A stretch of DNA of 64,000 nucleotides from Scatophagus argus (lineage: Eukaryota; Chordata; Actinopteri; Scatophagidae): the NCBI RefSeq assembly GCF_020382885.2, contig NC_058513.1:9333774-9397773 (forward strand). Direction: 5' to 3'. The notes under the pieces were generated by a model. That model was not told the origin of the DNA. It saw nothing but the letters and a program-made list of their open reading frames with translations, and did no database searches. A program made the position numbers and the translations under genes. Numbering within the stretch: the first letter of the stretch is position 1; each line of letters opens with the position of its first letter. This document shows positions 31,604-50,900 of the stretch, in pieces.

Positions 31604-33036
31604 AACACCTTCGTTTTGTATGTCTTCCTCCTCTTAGCTCAGGTGCAGAGGTGTTTGATGTGTGATTTCTGCTCCTCTACTGCCGTTCAGCTCCACTTCA
31701 CAGGTAATACTTGACTGCCTTTCTGCTTTGCATAGTACACATGAATGGCTGTGTATAGTGATAAATGTCTGCCATGTATAGCCAAAAATGAGATCCCTAG
31801 TTATGCTCAGGATGCTTTGTGCCGATTGTTCTGTGCTATCAAATATATATCACAAATGATGTTGGTTAACAGTACTGACAGATGACTTTCTGTTTGTGCT
31901 GAATAGTATTATTAACAGCTCAAACGTATCACATTTCCTTCTTCTTGTTAGGGAGTCCAGACACACTCCAGACACACTCCAGACACACTTCACAGTTAAG
32001 CTGTTTTTCCCTCCAGATCATCCTTAGCATGTCGCACAATGTACAAATTATAATAAAACACATCTACATTTGGTGTTATTTTCTTGTTGCCCCAATTTTA
32101 AAGTGATAAACAAACTAGCTGTAGGCACATTAGGATTTACTCATCTATGCTGTTTTATTGTTTCCACATCGGTAAACATTTTGTGATCATAATGCATAAA
32201 ACCACAGAAACCACTTTGGTGCAGTCAAGGTGGACGGGGGCAAGCATCAAATAGTAAGTTGACCAAGGATTTTTAAAACTTCACTAATAAAGTTTAAACA
32301 GATATGAACAAGGAATCTTATTTCATCATGAACAAATACAGCTATAAATGAAATTACGTTGAAGCATCAATTAAATTGTGCAATAATATGCTTATGCTTC
32401 TCTAAACATACTTGGAATATAATATACCTTATTCTCTCCGCAAATGATATTAAAAAAACTTTCACAATAAACCCCAATGTTAATTAATACACCCCATAGA
32501 AAAAACAAACAATTGCACGGATCAATTTATCTGTGACACTGAACGAAACTAGCCGCAAAAACATGTTTTGCCTCTTTTTCTGCGCCAGGTTTTATAAATC
32601 TTATTGAAAATACACACGCAAATTGTGTAATTTGTTGATACGACGTGCTTCGTTCTGTTGACAAGATTTTATTCCACAGGTCACGTTATTTCACCGAGGC
32701 TTGTTTCTGGGGAAGGTAAATAGGAGGCACAAAGAGGAAGTTGTTGTCAAGCGTCAGTAGCACTGCGAGCATCAGAAATATGTCTTTAAGTTTCTCCGTT
32801 AGAGCCACGGACATTTAAAAATAAGTCTGGAGGAAGCCGTCGCCTTGTTGGAACTATATTTAGTTGTAATGATCATTTCATTTTCCTGGGCTATTTATTT
32901 TATATTCGTGTCGAAGCCATTGTTTGGGAAAAATTAGCTAACGTTAGCAATGGGTCGATGACACAGTCCGCACAGCAGCAGAAAAGTTTTACTGAACAGC
33001 ACCCTTCTTGCATTGGTGAAGGAGTGAAGAGGCTAA
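31604..33036. other. Head-to-head region between myadm-like and cog7
   Basis: Both promoters should lie here because the genes point away from each other. No coding exon is seen. An 11-base unit (AGACACACTCC) is repeated three times at 31957-31990, and a perfect 12-base palindrome GCTAACGTTAGC lies at 32937-32948, 88 bases upstream of the cog7 ATG. The last ~350 bases probably include the cog7 5' UTR. Confidence 0.55.
31957..31990. repeat. Short tandem repeat, 11-bp unit, three copies
   Basis: The unit CAGACACACTC is repeated head to tail three times with the last copy slightly altered. It lies in the spacer between the divergent myadm-like and cog7 genes. Confidence 0.8.
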
Positions 33037-38988
<5,952 letters not shown>

Positions 38989-39720
38989 CATCAAGGAACA
39001 GAGGAAGATAGACTCTGTAGGTATAGTGGCTCTCAGGGTGTAAACTGGAGACTCGTAGAGATGTTTGAGCCACTCCCAGGTTGAAGAAGAATGGGATTTC
39101 AATAGAAGCTGGTTTACATGTTGGAGCCAATCGAGTCTCAAAGTTGAGGCTGCAGCATTTTAGGATTGTAGTCCTGTCCGAATGGGATTTATGGGAATGT
39201 TAAGAGATTGAAATCGGGGTGGTTCAGATGTTTTTTATACTGATTAATATTGAGTGTGTCTCAGTTTTTGTGATGCCTTTAAGACAGACCAAAAGGTGAA
39301 AGTGTCTTGACTACACATCTCTAATTTCTCCACCTTTAAGCTTCTGAAGCATTGAAAAAAAATAACAAAATGTACATCACAGGATGTGTTAGAGCGTTTG
39401 AAATCTATGCACCCGATATATCTGTCATTAATTATTTGTCATACTAATATAACTCATCTATGATATTAAATTATATTGCAGGGATATTTCTGGTGTAAGC
39501 TGCATTGTTTTTTTGTTAACTGAGCTTCACATTCAGCAGCTGGTGTAAAGGTGAAGGTGTTGTAATGCGGGCTGGACAGATAATGGATATTCAAAACATT
39601 TTCCCATACTTTTCACTGCAGTATTGTGAAAATCTGTACATAAAACACCGACATCAACACTGAAACAGCATACTGTGTTACTTTACTTGAAACAATTTTT
39701 TATTCTATTCAGTCTAGTTT

Positions 39721-39726
39721 AATAAA
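39721..39726 (+). other. Polyadenylation signal AATAAA, cog7
   Basis: This canonical hexamer lies about 730 bases after the cog7 stop codon and is followed by T-rich sequence (TGTCCTTTTGTT). Confidence 0.65.
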
Positions 39727-40079
39727 CACTTGTCCTTTTGTTCTAAATCCTTCTCTCATAATCCCACTTTGGTTGAACCCTCTGTGTGTCCGATGCCTTT
39801 AAAGAGCTACTTTTTCTCCCTTTTTGTTCTTTACTCATGTTGAATGCATTTGCACCCTTAAGTCGTGAAAATTGCCTTGTCTGTCACAGCCAACTGTCGT
39901 GGGAATATACACAGAAATAGAAGATTTTACACACAAGTAAGACTCCTGAGAAGGTTTTGGTAAAATGCTTCAAATTTTACTTGAATTATTAGACTCATTG
40001 TGAAATTGTGTGACAAGATTTATGAAAAGTAGTCTGCAAATGCAAGTGTTTTTTTTTTAAGGAAAAATGATTAACATTA

Positions 40080-40215
40080 CCTCATTTCAAATGTGAATAT
40101 TTTTTGCTTTTCATCGTCTTTGTGTTATTATTAAGTTGAATATCCTTGGGTTTTAGACTGTTGGGTTTTAGACTGTTGGTCAGATGAAACCAATTTGAAG
40201 ATGTCGACTTTGACT
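40080..40215. mobile_element. Partial copy of the short element seen at 7660-7917
   Basis: The order of segments (CAAATGTGAATATTTTTTGC, TGAATATCCTTGGGTTTTAG, ACTGTTGGTCAGATGAAACC, AATTTGAAGATGTCGACTTT) follows the same teleost repeat family. A 15-base piece, TTGGGTTTTAGACTG, is duplicated in tandem. An apparent short open frame starting at 40195 begins inside this repeat and is not a gene. Confidence 0.5.
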
Positions 40216-40299
40216 ATAGGTAACAGTGATGGCTGTTATAATATTATCAGTGCACAGAGTGATGATGAAAATACACAATATATACAAAAGTATTCCCTC

Positions 40300-40665
40300 T
40301 TTACGATTGGGTCAAGGTGTGGTGTGGGGCTGTTTTTCAGGGTTTGGGCTCGGCTCCTTACTCCCAGTGAAGGGAAATCTTAATGCTTCAGCATACCAAG
40401 ACATTTTGGACAATGCTAATGCGTCCAACTTTGTAGCATGAGTTTGTTGAAGGCCCTGTTGAAGGACCACACAAATGCTTTACTGCGTGAGTGGGCAGAA
40501 ATTCCCACAGAAACACTCCAAAATCTTGTGGAAAGCCTTCCCAGAAGAGAGGAAGCTGTTATAGCTGCAAAGCTGTGTGTGTATTTAGAATACAATGTCA
40601 TTAAAGTACCTGCTGGTGTAATGGTCAGGTGCCCCAACACTTTTGTCCATATGGTGTAAGTTATA
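40300..40665 (+). pseudogene. Tc1/mariner-like transposase remnant
   Basis: Two broken frames show Tc1 transposase landmarks: VVWGCFSGFGLGSLLPVKGN with NASAYQDILDN (about 40315-40410), then EIPTETLQNLVESLPRREEA with VIAAK (about 40500-40575), the usual C-terminal end. The catalytic middle between them is deleted and the frame changes, so it is inactive. The 3' end reads CAACACTTTTGTCCATATGG, the inverted counterpart of the sequence near 1627. It lies between cog7 and usp31 on the same strand as both. Confidence 0.8.
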
Positions 40666-41963
40666 GTTACAGCACCAAATAGGTGGGATGTATAAATTCC
40701 CAACAGATTTGAAGCTAATCAACATATGAATTAGTTGCAGCTCATATTTAAAGTCTTTTGCACAAATTTCTTGTGTGTTTACAGTTTATACTGTGTGTTT
40801 ATATTATTGTCATACTCACGGTATTATCCCGTCTCGTAAGTGTCTTGTAGGTTTAAAATAGTTCCTCCGGGTTTTTTTAGACACCCCCCCCCACACATAC
40901 ACACACACAAAACAGAGAGAATTACTCCTCTGATTTTTATGTTAATGATGTGATAACCCAACTGGCGCTCGTCAGTGTCCAGCGCCGGGGATGGGGGATC
41001 ATCCAGCATCACATGGCGCTCTACCTGCTCTCCCTCAACATGGACCAGCGCTCGGCCCTGACGTCAGCCGTTACCGCCCTGCCTGCAGTGTCGGTGCCTA
41101 CAGATGATGATGGAGACGGGAGAAGCGGCCTCCCAGAGAATCCCATCCGGCGGAGAATTTAAGGCGAGCGGAGAGTGAGACAAGCAGCCTGTTAGAAAAA
41201 GGAAATAAAAAACTTTTGGGACAGGGGAGAATCTAAACCTGCAGCTCTCACGTCTGGCGCACGAAGAGATGCTCAACGGCGGCCAAACGCGAGGGAGCGG
41301 CGGGCTGTGCCGTTCCGCTCGGGGTGTTCCTCAGTTTGTCGGAGCTCCTGCCCAGAGTTCTCACACCGTGGAGGCGATTTAGGGAAGGCGTCCCCTAAAT
41401 ATCACCAGGCCGTGTAGCTCTCTACGTGGACCTGATGACCGGAGGTGAAGGAATACCTTTAATAGGGTGGAGCTGCGGTTTCTTTAATAAATGATGAGAA
41501 ATTCCGCTCGACACTCTCAGATTAATTGAGGAAAGGTGGATTTGATTATAGGCTACATTGTGTCCACTGATACCCAACCACGGCGCCTTGCTTTTGTGTC
41601 CTAACAACGACACAGGTGATGTTATGTCACCGGACAGACCGCTAGAGATGATGGCTGCTGGCTGGTGCGGGACTACCCCGAGCGTTCATGTAAATCGCCC
41701 TGAAAGAGGCTCTCCGAGGAGGCTGTTTACGCAATCCGATGCGGTGTTGCAAGTGGGATGATTTGATGCTGCTGTCTCCATATGATCCCCCAGAACTGCC
41801 AGGCCTTTATATTTCTGTGAAATATGCCCAGGCCTTGGGTAGAACAACATAAAGTGGAGGAGCTGTCAGTGGATTTAGGGATGAGGCGATGCCATGAAAA
41901 AAAAGGGGGGGCTCCTTTCTGGAATTGAAGCATAAAAAGGCTGGGGAAGCCATTAGAGTGACC
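40666..41963 (+). other. Upstream region and probable 5' leader of usp31
   Basis: From about 40970 the sequence becomes GC- and CpG-rich compared with its surroundings, as expected for a promoter/leader of a housekeeping-type gene. No upstream coding exon is evident. A 38-codon upstream open frame at 41269-41382 would lie in the leader if transcription starts before it. Confidence 0.5.
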
Positions 41964-44900
41964 ATGTCGACAGTTGTCAGTAATAAGGAGAAGAAATCCT
42001 TCAGTAAAAAACTCTTCCGCAGGAGCTCGGTCCGCTCCGTGGGGAGCTTTATGAACAGAGTTCTCCGGACTCTGTCGACTCTGTCTCATTTCGGTACCGA
42101 CGAGCAGGCCACCGAGGACGAGAAGGACGACGCAACTTCGATCCCGACCACCACCGGGGGGTCACTCCCGTCTGACGACAGCGACTGTGGGGGTTTCCCA
42201 TTTGGGGACAAAGTGCCAGGTGTTGCCGGACTCAAGAACCACGGCAACACCTGCTTCATGAACGCTATCTTGCAGTGCCTGAGCAACACTGAGCTCTTTG
42301 CTGAGTACCTGGCTTTGGAGCAGTTCAGAGTCGGCGAGACGACCGGCAGCAGCAACGACAAGGCCAAGTCCAACGGGGTGCTGGTGCTGAAGAAGGGGAA
42401 CCAGCAGCAGGAGGCGGGGGAGGTTACCGAGCAGCTGTCCGGTCTGGTTCGGGCTCTGTGGACCTTCGAGTACACCCCTCAGCACAGCAGAGACTTCAAG
42501 GTAAGCTGTGCGCCATGCAGGGGTCCAGGGTCTCAGAGCTGGTTGATCTGGATCAAAAGTAGGCAACAAAGACATAAAATATACATATATTTATATTTTG
42601 GGTTTTAGTCCATACTGACCTAGATCCATTTACATGAGAAGAATAAAGTTTCCATTTACCTTTAATGTCCCTGATCTCTATTAATACTCAGAGAGGAATT
42701 TGTAACAAACTGAAATATCAGGTGAGAATTTCTGTTTGCCATCAGGAGCCTTGTGTGAAAATGCTATTTTTGTTTGTATGTATTTTTTTATTTTGTTTCC
42801 TGAGTGATTATCTTATGTCTGATTTTTAAAATAAGAGTAAAGTCACAAAAAGAGTAGTTACTGCTGGCCTTACGGGGTAAACAGCAGCACCTCAGGGTTA
42901 ATGGCTCACTTTTTCTGTGTTCTCTCACCACTGACACCTAGAACACCAAAAGCAGATGCTTTGGCCTCACTTGTGAGTGCAACAATATGAGTTTGAGTCT
43001 ACCTGTTATTATGAAATCCCTTCATTTGTTAGACAGAGTTAGCTGCAGTGATGTGCTCCGGCCTCAGCAACACGGGCTCGGGAGCAGTATGTAGCCTACT
43101 TCTTGTCAGGCTGTTCTCTGATGCAAAATTTATTTTATTCTGTATTGTATATGTGAAAAAACAAGGTTATGTCTGAATCAGATGCCATTCAGCTCACAGT
43201 TATGAAGTTTATGTAATATCTGCACTTATAGTCAGCCCTTTTGAAGGAGGATAAATCCTGACAAAACAGACCGAGTCAGTGTTCCTGGACTATTATTTCT
43301 CACTTCTTTCTTTCAGTGGGTCAGCCTAGTCTTAGATTTGAGCTGTAATAAAACTCTCAAAAGTTTTTTTTTGTTTTTTTTAAACTCCTCTATTGTCTGC
43401 CCCACACCTCGTTCGCTTTTTCATCTTTTCATCTCATAAACCTTTGTCCCAGTACTGAAAAGTTTGCCTGTCACAATCACAAAGGTTTGTTCTTTCGCCG
43501 CAGAAATACTTTATTTTGTGGGTCTTTTTTTTTCTCTCCCTACGATAACCTATTTTGTTCTTTCAAAAGCTCAAAATAAATAGAGGGACTAAACTGAACA
43601 GGGCCACACAGCGCATTGCTTATTCTTGACAGTGTTACTATTTCTGTGCATTTTTTCTTTTCTACTTTGGTTGCCAGCCAGAGTACAAACTGTCTGATTG
43701 GATATAGATTATTCTCTTCAGAGTGAGAGGCCTTGAATATGTTTAACTCAGTAGGGAAATGAAGTGCTAACTCAGACCATCAGGCACTTTGGTAAAGAAT
43801 ATATGTGAAATTTAGTATTTATGTCAAACTAAGAATCCTGTCAGTATATCCAAAAACTGATGGCGATTTATTTTGGTGGTATCATCCCAAACTGTCGCTT
43901 GTTAATAGCGTCTATCTTTTTTTGTTTTTGAGTACACACAGTAGAAATGTTAGAACCTTTCTCTCCAAATATCACAGTAAGTGTAGTATTTGTATGGCGT
44001 AAACAAAACAGGAAGAAATTAGGCTTTTCTCTCCAACCTTAAATGCAGCCAAATGAGCGTCTGCAGAACATACTGTTTCTGTGGTTATATACATTAGAGC
44101 TCAGCTCGCTCGTGTGACGTTTTGTGTCTCTTGTCTCAGACCACAATCTGAGCCTAAACTGAGAGCACTTAAAGATCATTACGAAGGCATCCTTAATGAT
44201 AACACGGGGGAATTTTCCAATGTGTTTTAGAGTCAGTTTCACTCTCAGAAGCAATTGGTTTGAGGATTGTGTTGCTGTACACCACCCAGCCTGCCCAAGA
44301 GCTACGATCTGCAAACTCTCATAAATGATAACAGGAGACATTCACCATTTGTGAAGAGTGATGCTTGAATTGACAAAGTGACTGATGGTAAAACAAATCC
44401 CACAAATGGTGGTAGCCTGTAAACAACACAAGGTAAATAAAGTCAATGACTGATAGAATATTTAAACAAAATCGTAGGGATATTGGATGATACATTTCAC
44501 GCAATTAGTTTTTTAGTAATTAATATATACATACATACCATACAGTACATTTCAGAATATCAACCTGTATTTACAAGGGCGTCAGATAGAAAAGTTAGCA
44601 ACTTTTTGATCATCCTCCTCTCAAATGATCTGCATGAGACAAAAGCCATCGTTTCTCTGTGGGGAGGTTTCATTGTGATAATGGTGTACAGTATTTCCTT
44701 TATGTGAATGCGTGACATTTCACTGCCTGTCACATTTGTAAATTCAAGCATCCCCATCCCGGATGTTGAGCCAAAACACACACATACATGCCCACAAAAA
44801 AGCATATTAACTATAAAACATTTAAGTTCTCATAGAAACTTCAAGACAGTCATGTATTTGGATATCAGCTTCTACAGGCTTTAAAAGGACCTAAACTGCC

Positions 44901-47900
44901 AACCAATTCCAAGAAAGAAAATATTATCCCATTAGAAACATGCTGCCTTATTGTTTTGTAATATAAGGACTTGACTTGTCTTTCTGTTAGCTAGTCTCTC
45001 ACCCATGAGTAGGTGCACACTTCCTTCTGCACAGTAATAGGGAACGGACATAGTTCCTACATGAAACTGCCCACAACAAGGTCTGTGGATCATCGTGATT
45101 AACCAGGTCATGGTTTCGGGAAAGAGGAAGAATACATAATCTGCATTTCACTTTCATCAACAGACATTTTCTTAAAGAGGAGCTCTGTGGCCACAGAAGG
45201 AAGGAGAGCTTTTTATTTGTACAAAATGCTGCCGCTGCCGTGGTAATGGCTTCAAAATGAGGAAGAACGTCCCATGGGACCAGCTGGGAAAGCGCACAGT
45301 GCACGGTGCCCTCATATCTTTGACCTTGTGTGACATTTGATAGCCAGCGGAGGTGACTTTACAGCTGCCAGCCTCGATGGCTCTGTAGAGCACACACTGT
45401 TGTCATCTCCTATAGCTAACTGTCAGTGAGGTTAAGCTGTCGATTTTCAGCCTGTGTTCTGGTTTTAAAAAGCTTCCCTGTGCCTGCATCCCACCATCAC
45501 CCACACCTCTGCTGACCTTTAGGATTGTGCTGATCATGAACATTCTGGCCAAACATACTGAATATTTTATGAAGAGGCAATGGTCTCTGAAAAGAAATGG
45601 TACTGAATGTTTTAGGAGCAAGTCCACTTAAACCATTATTTGTTTGTCCCGCTGTCCTGTCCTGCAGAATGTGGTGTCCAAGAGCGCCCTTCAGTTCAAG
45701 GGTAACTCCCAGCATGATGCCCAGGAATTCCTCCTCTGGTTGCTGGATAGAGTTCATGAAGACCTCAACCATATTGCCCACCCAGACATCAGAGCCCCCA
45801 GGAAGGTAAACAGCAACTTAGAACACAGTTAGATGTCAGATTTAGATTATTTTATGTTGGAAATTAAATCAGTGTTTTTATGATGCAAAGTTACCCCACC
45901 TGATCAATATTGTAATAAAGCAGACTTTGCAATAAACCGGTACTAATGGTGACTGTTATTTAACATACATTATATTATACTTCTCTGCCAAATCCTTGTT
46001 CACTGTTTACTTACTTTTCCAGCCTCCTGTAGAAGAAGAAAATGCCCCAGAAGGATCTCCACTACCAGCACCTGGCTCTTTTGTGCAGGAGTTGTTTCAG
46101 GCACAATACAGGTGAGATATTCAACTTCTATCAAAAATCTATCTCCTCTAATGGTCTTCAGCGTGGTATATATACTTTTGTTTAATTTGCACGAGGCGTA
46201 AAAACGACACGGTTTGGTTTTTTTGGGGCTTGTCATCACTGTGAGTTTGGCAGGCAGGACATAAATCTTGTTTGTACCGATTAAACAAATGAGTTATATA
46301 ATGTCAACTATCAAGCTTTGAAATTTATGGTAAGATGTTTGAGTACCGGTGGATGGAGCCAGGCCTTTTGTTTTCCCCTTTTCTCCAGCTGACAAAGCTA
46401 ACCTGCTGCTCATATACTCTACTGTAGTGTGCAGACATGAGAGTGATATCAATTTTCTCATTTAACTTTCTGCAAGAACACGAGACCCTGAGCTATTTCC
46501 TTAAAGTGATACTCTATTGCAGCTGCACCTTATTATTCTCATTGTGTCTCTGCGTAGGTCCTCCCTGACTTGTCCTCACTGCCAGAAACAGAGCAACACC
46601 TTTGATCCTTTCCTCTGCATCTCACTGCCAATCCCTGTACCTCACACACGGTAAGGTGCCTGTGTATCTAATTTATGAGTAAGACAATTTCTATCAGACT
46701 AAAAAAAAAAAAAAAAAAAAAACATCCCTGAATCCAAAAATGCAATGAGACAAGATCCAGTGTGACCACAAAGAGTGTCAAACCAAATCCAGACAAACAC
46801 AAACAAAGATTTGACAGGAGAAAGCTAAAATTAGAAGATGCTGTCTATTTCTGAAGCGTCAGTCCAGCCATAGTTATGAAACAGCCAATTAATTTCAGTC
46901 TGTCTGTGTTGCAGGCCACTCTATGTGACAGTGGTGTACCAAGGAAAGTGCTCCCACTGCATGAGGGTCGGGGTGGCGGTGCCTCTCTCTGGCACCGTAT
47001 CCAGGCTGAGACAAGCTGTGGCCCAAGAGACTAAGATCCCTGCCCAACAGGTGCTGTCTTATTAGAAACTTCCCTTTTTAAGGCCGTTAGCGTGTCAAAG
47101 TGCTATTCTGAGGAAACTGGATGGTGAGGCAATGTTTTCAGTGAGCCATGAGAGAATTTTTTAAAAATTTGTATTTGATTTGTCTTGTGGGATACAAGAA
47201 TCATCTCTGTTGATTTGAGATTTGAGATTTGAGCACTTCAAAACACATCATCAGTGCTTTTTAAATATCCATATACATAGACTGTATTTTGATATTTGGA
47301 AGCACTTGTGTTACTACCTGGTGGATTATGTTTTTCTCTCATTTTCATCAATTGAATGAATTAATGCAAACCACACCCTGCTTTTGATTGTCCGTTCAGA
47401 TCGTCCTCACTGAAATGTACTATGACGGCTTTCATCGCTCCTTCTGCGACGACGACGACGACCTTGAGATCATTCAGGAGAGCGACTCCATCTTTGCCTT
47501 CGAGACACCTGAGCTATTCAGACCAGACCAGATCCGCTCCAAGCGAGGCGGTACGACATCCTGTTTATTCCACAGAAATTAGTTTTGCCATTTGTCTTAT
47601 TATGCCAGTAGGAGTCGAGATTGGATTAGAAATGGACTAATATTAGATAAGTGCTTTATTCACTGAGCTACTACACACATTGACCAGCATGTTGGATTGA
47701 CTTTTGAAGCAGATTACAAGTACATTGTTACTTTTTTTTTTTAATTTCTTGTTTTTAACTTTATATTTTGTGTTGTTAATTACAGGAAGCCCACATGCAA
47801 ATCTCAACCAGAACAACCTGAAGTATGGCACAGATAATAATAGGATATCTACACAAATACAAGAGCCTACAACTCCACCCCAGAGTCCCAATAAAAACAG

Positions 47901-50900
47901 TGGACAAGCTGAGAAGATTGTCTTGTTGGTGTGTAACAGAGCCTGTGCCGGACAGCAAGGACGCAGGTATTAAACAACACGTAAAGGTAAAGTTTTAAAT
48001 CGTTGTCCCAAAGATGCAGGTGAAACCATTTTCTTTTTGTGATCCCTGCAGGTTTGGTAATCCGTTCATTCTGTATTTGGAGCGTACGGTAACGTGGGAT
48101 GTACTTCAAAAAGAGATCTTGGAGAAGATGCGGCATCTTTTGCGCCCTGGAGTCTTTGTGCAGGTACATACTCATGACATCTGCCGGACTCTTTGATTTT
48201 AGCGATCTTTTAATTCCGTCTACGTGTTTTTAAATGTCTTCTCCTTGACGGGCTGTAGGTAGGACCCTTCACTTTGCGTGTGGTAGGTGTGGTTGGGATC
48301 ACGTATCTCTTGCCTCAGGAGGAGCAGCCGCTCTGCCACCCCTCTGTGGAGAGGTAAAGTCACTTATCACCACCAGGGGGGGATGTTACCATACTTGAAT
48401 AGTCATTATATAAGCCCCACAGTGTGTTCAGTCCACTTCAAATTGATTGAAGAGCTACAGTATGTAGGCCGACCCTTCAGTGGTACTGATGTTAAAATAT
48501 CTCCTGAGATCTCTAATAGCTTGTCTGGTTTTATAGATTTTCTTCTAAGAATGTGTTGAGCGCTGTGGTTGTTGCATGGATTTTTTTAAATGAGGAGAAT
48601 GAAGAAACTTTGTGAAGAAACAAACAGAATATAAAGCTGGTTTACCAGAACTTAAATTTTAAATGTCCAGTTATTGTATCTCATCAAGCTTTATGGGCTC
48701 AACACACGAGACCATCTAGAATTCAATGTGCAATTTCGGAAGACGTGGTCACCTCCAAAGTCATGATGAGATTATTTTTTTCCCTGATGCTATGTTTGTA
48801 CTTCTTTTTTTCTTTTTTACATATAAATACACTTACATTCATAGCAGTGGCTTGTGATGACAGTCTACAATTGAAATTGAAATTGAAATTTACTCCTCTG
48901 TTCATTCTGTACTATTGTAATACTGCATATGAGTATCAGCTAAATATATATATATAAAATATAATGTGGGGCTCTCTTAATCTAATTTTCAACAGGGCAT
49001 TCAAGTCTTGCGGTCCTGGAGGGCCGCCTCATGTCAAAATTGTTGTTGAATGGGACAAAGAGACAAAAGACTAGTAAGTGAGACTGAAGCACTGATCATA
49101 CACACACACACACACACACACTTTATGAAGCTCAGGGAAGATGTGTGATGTCTCCCATCAAAGCTGTGTGTTTGAACACAAAGACGTATAGTATAGTTTT
49201 CTTTTGAAAGTCTGTGTGGTACCTCTGTGACTTGTGCTGTGGTCTTCCCTCCACAGCCTGTTCAAAAGGACCGAGGACGAATACATCCCAGATGCTGAAA
49301 GTGTGCGTCAAGTAAAGGAGCAACACCAGCAGCCTCAGACCTGCTCTCTAGCCCAGTGCTTTCAGCTGTACACCAAAGAGGAACAGGTAGGCTGAGACAT
49401 GCCATCATGTAGGCTGCAGTAGTGCTGCGAATACCACTCATGAGATTAAAAAGAGTTTTTGTTATTTGCTTTATTCTTTGCTGGTTGCCAACAATCACTG
49501 ACAGTTTCCGCTCTTTTTGATCCTTATTTTATAATATTGTGGCATCAATTCAAAATGGCATCAATTCATGCCTTTATTAAAGTAAAACATAAACATGTAA
49601 GCAAGTTAAAAAAAACAGGAAGAAAAAAACAAAAAAACAAGAGAACATGGGTTTAGTTGATAACACATTTTTTTCTCATTAACTTTAGCTTGCTCCTGAT
49701 GATGCATGGCGATGTCCACACTGTAAGCAGCTTCAACAGGGCAGCATCAAGCTCAGTCTGTGGACCCTGCCGGATATCCTCATACTTCACCTGAAACGCT
49801 TCAGACAGGTATCATTGTAGACAGTCTTCATATTACTGTGTAGAAACCCGCTTGTAAAGGAACATGCCTTCAATTAAATGCCATAAATGTGTTGCATGAT
49901 CAGGATGGTGATCGAAGAATGAAGTTGCAGAACATGGTGAAGTTCCCGCTCACAGGCATGGATATGGCACCCCATATGGTGAAGAGGAGCCAGAGTAGTT
50001 GGAGTCTCCCCTCCCACTGGTCACCATGGAGACGGCCTTACGGGATGGGCCGTGACCCGGAGGACTACCTTTATGACCTGTATGCAGTGTGTAACCATCA
50101 CGGCACCATGCAGGGAGGACATTACACAGGTAACAGAGCATCATCAGTGGGCGATAACCAGTGGCCTGTGATTGTTGGAGAACTGATTGTCTTTAATAAA
50201 AGCTCTCCAAGATATAAATAATGTTCTATTGTGTTGTGTTTCTCTAGCTCACTGCAAGAACTCCATTGATGGACAGTGGTATTGCTTTGATGACAGCGAT
50301 GTTCATCCCATATCTGAAGATGATGTCTGCAAGCAGACTGGCTACATCTTGTTTTATCAAAGACGTGCCACAATTCCATCTTGGTCTGCCAACAGTTCTG
50401 TGGGAGGTAATTTTTATTGATATTAGCTCCTGCAATCTCTTGAGCAATTTTAACTATCCCTGTATGAAATACATTATACACGTTCGACCACTGTCTGTTT
50501 GGGACTTCAGGGTCCACCAGTTCCTCTCTGTGTGAGCACTGGATTAGTCGGCTGATGGGTAGCCGTCCACCCAGCCAAGCCTCATCTGGCTCCTCCAGAC
50601 GCACCTCACTGGCCTCCCTCTCTGAGTCAGCTGAGTTCGCTGGTGAACGGAGTGAGGATGATGGTGAGAGACTCTTTTAAATACACACTAATTCTGCCTT
50701 TTTTTATTGCTTCAAAGGTGACAAGCATGAATATTTTCTTGTTTCTTGTTTTTCTACCATTCAGGCTTATCAAGCCGACCAGTAGTAAGAGGCATGCAAC
50801 GACAAACATTCTCATCAAGATCTTCCATTGCCAGCCCGCTTGTGCTCAGTGAAAATGGCACTAAACCATCCTGGTCCCACTCTGCTAAACTCCAACTCCG

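Noticed and set aside
40195-40659. Open frames at 40195-40441 and 40438-40659 as small genes
   Set aside because: They are translations of a repeat copy and of Tc1 transposase debris.
41925-41963. An N-terminal extension of usp31 from 41925
   Set aside because: It begins with TTG, and the ATG at 41964 fits both the start context and the known N-terminus of the family.
46701-46722. Poly-A tract as the tail of a processed pseudogene or SINE
   Set aside because: The sequence before it is the usp31 exon and its intron start; no retrocopy or target duplication is seen.
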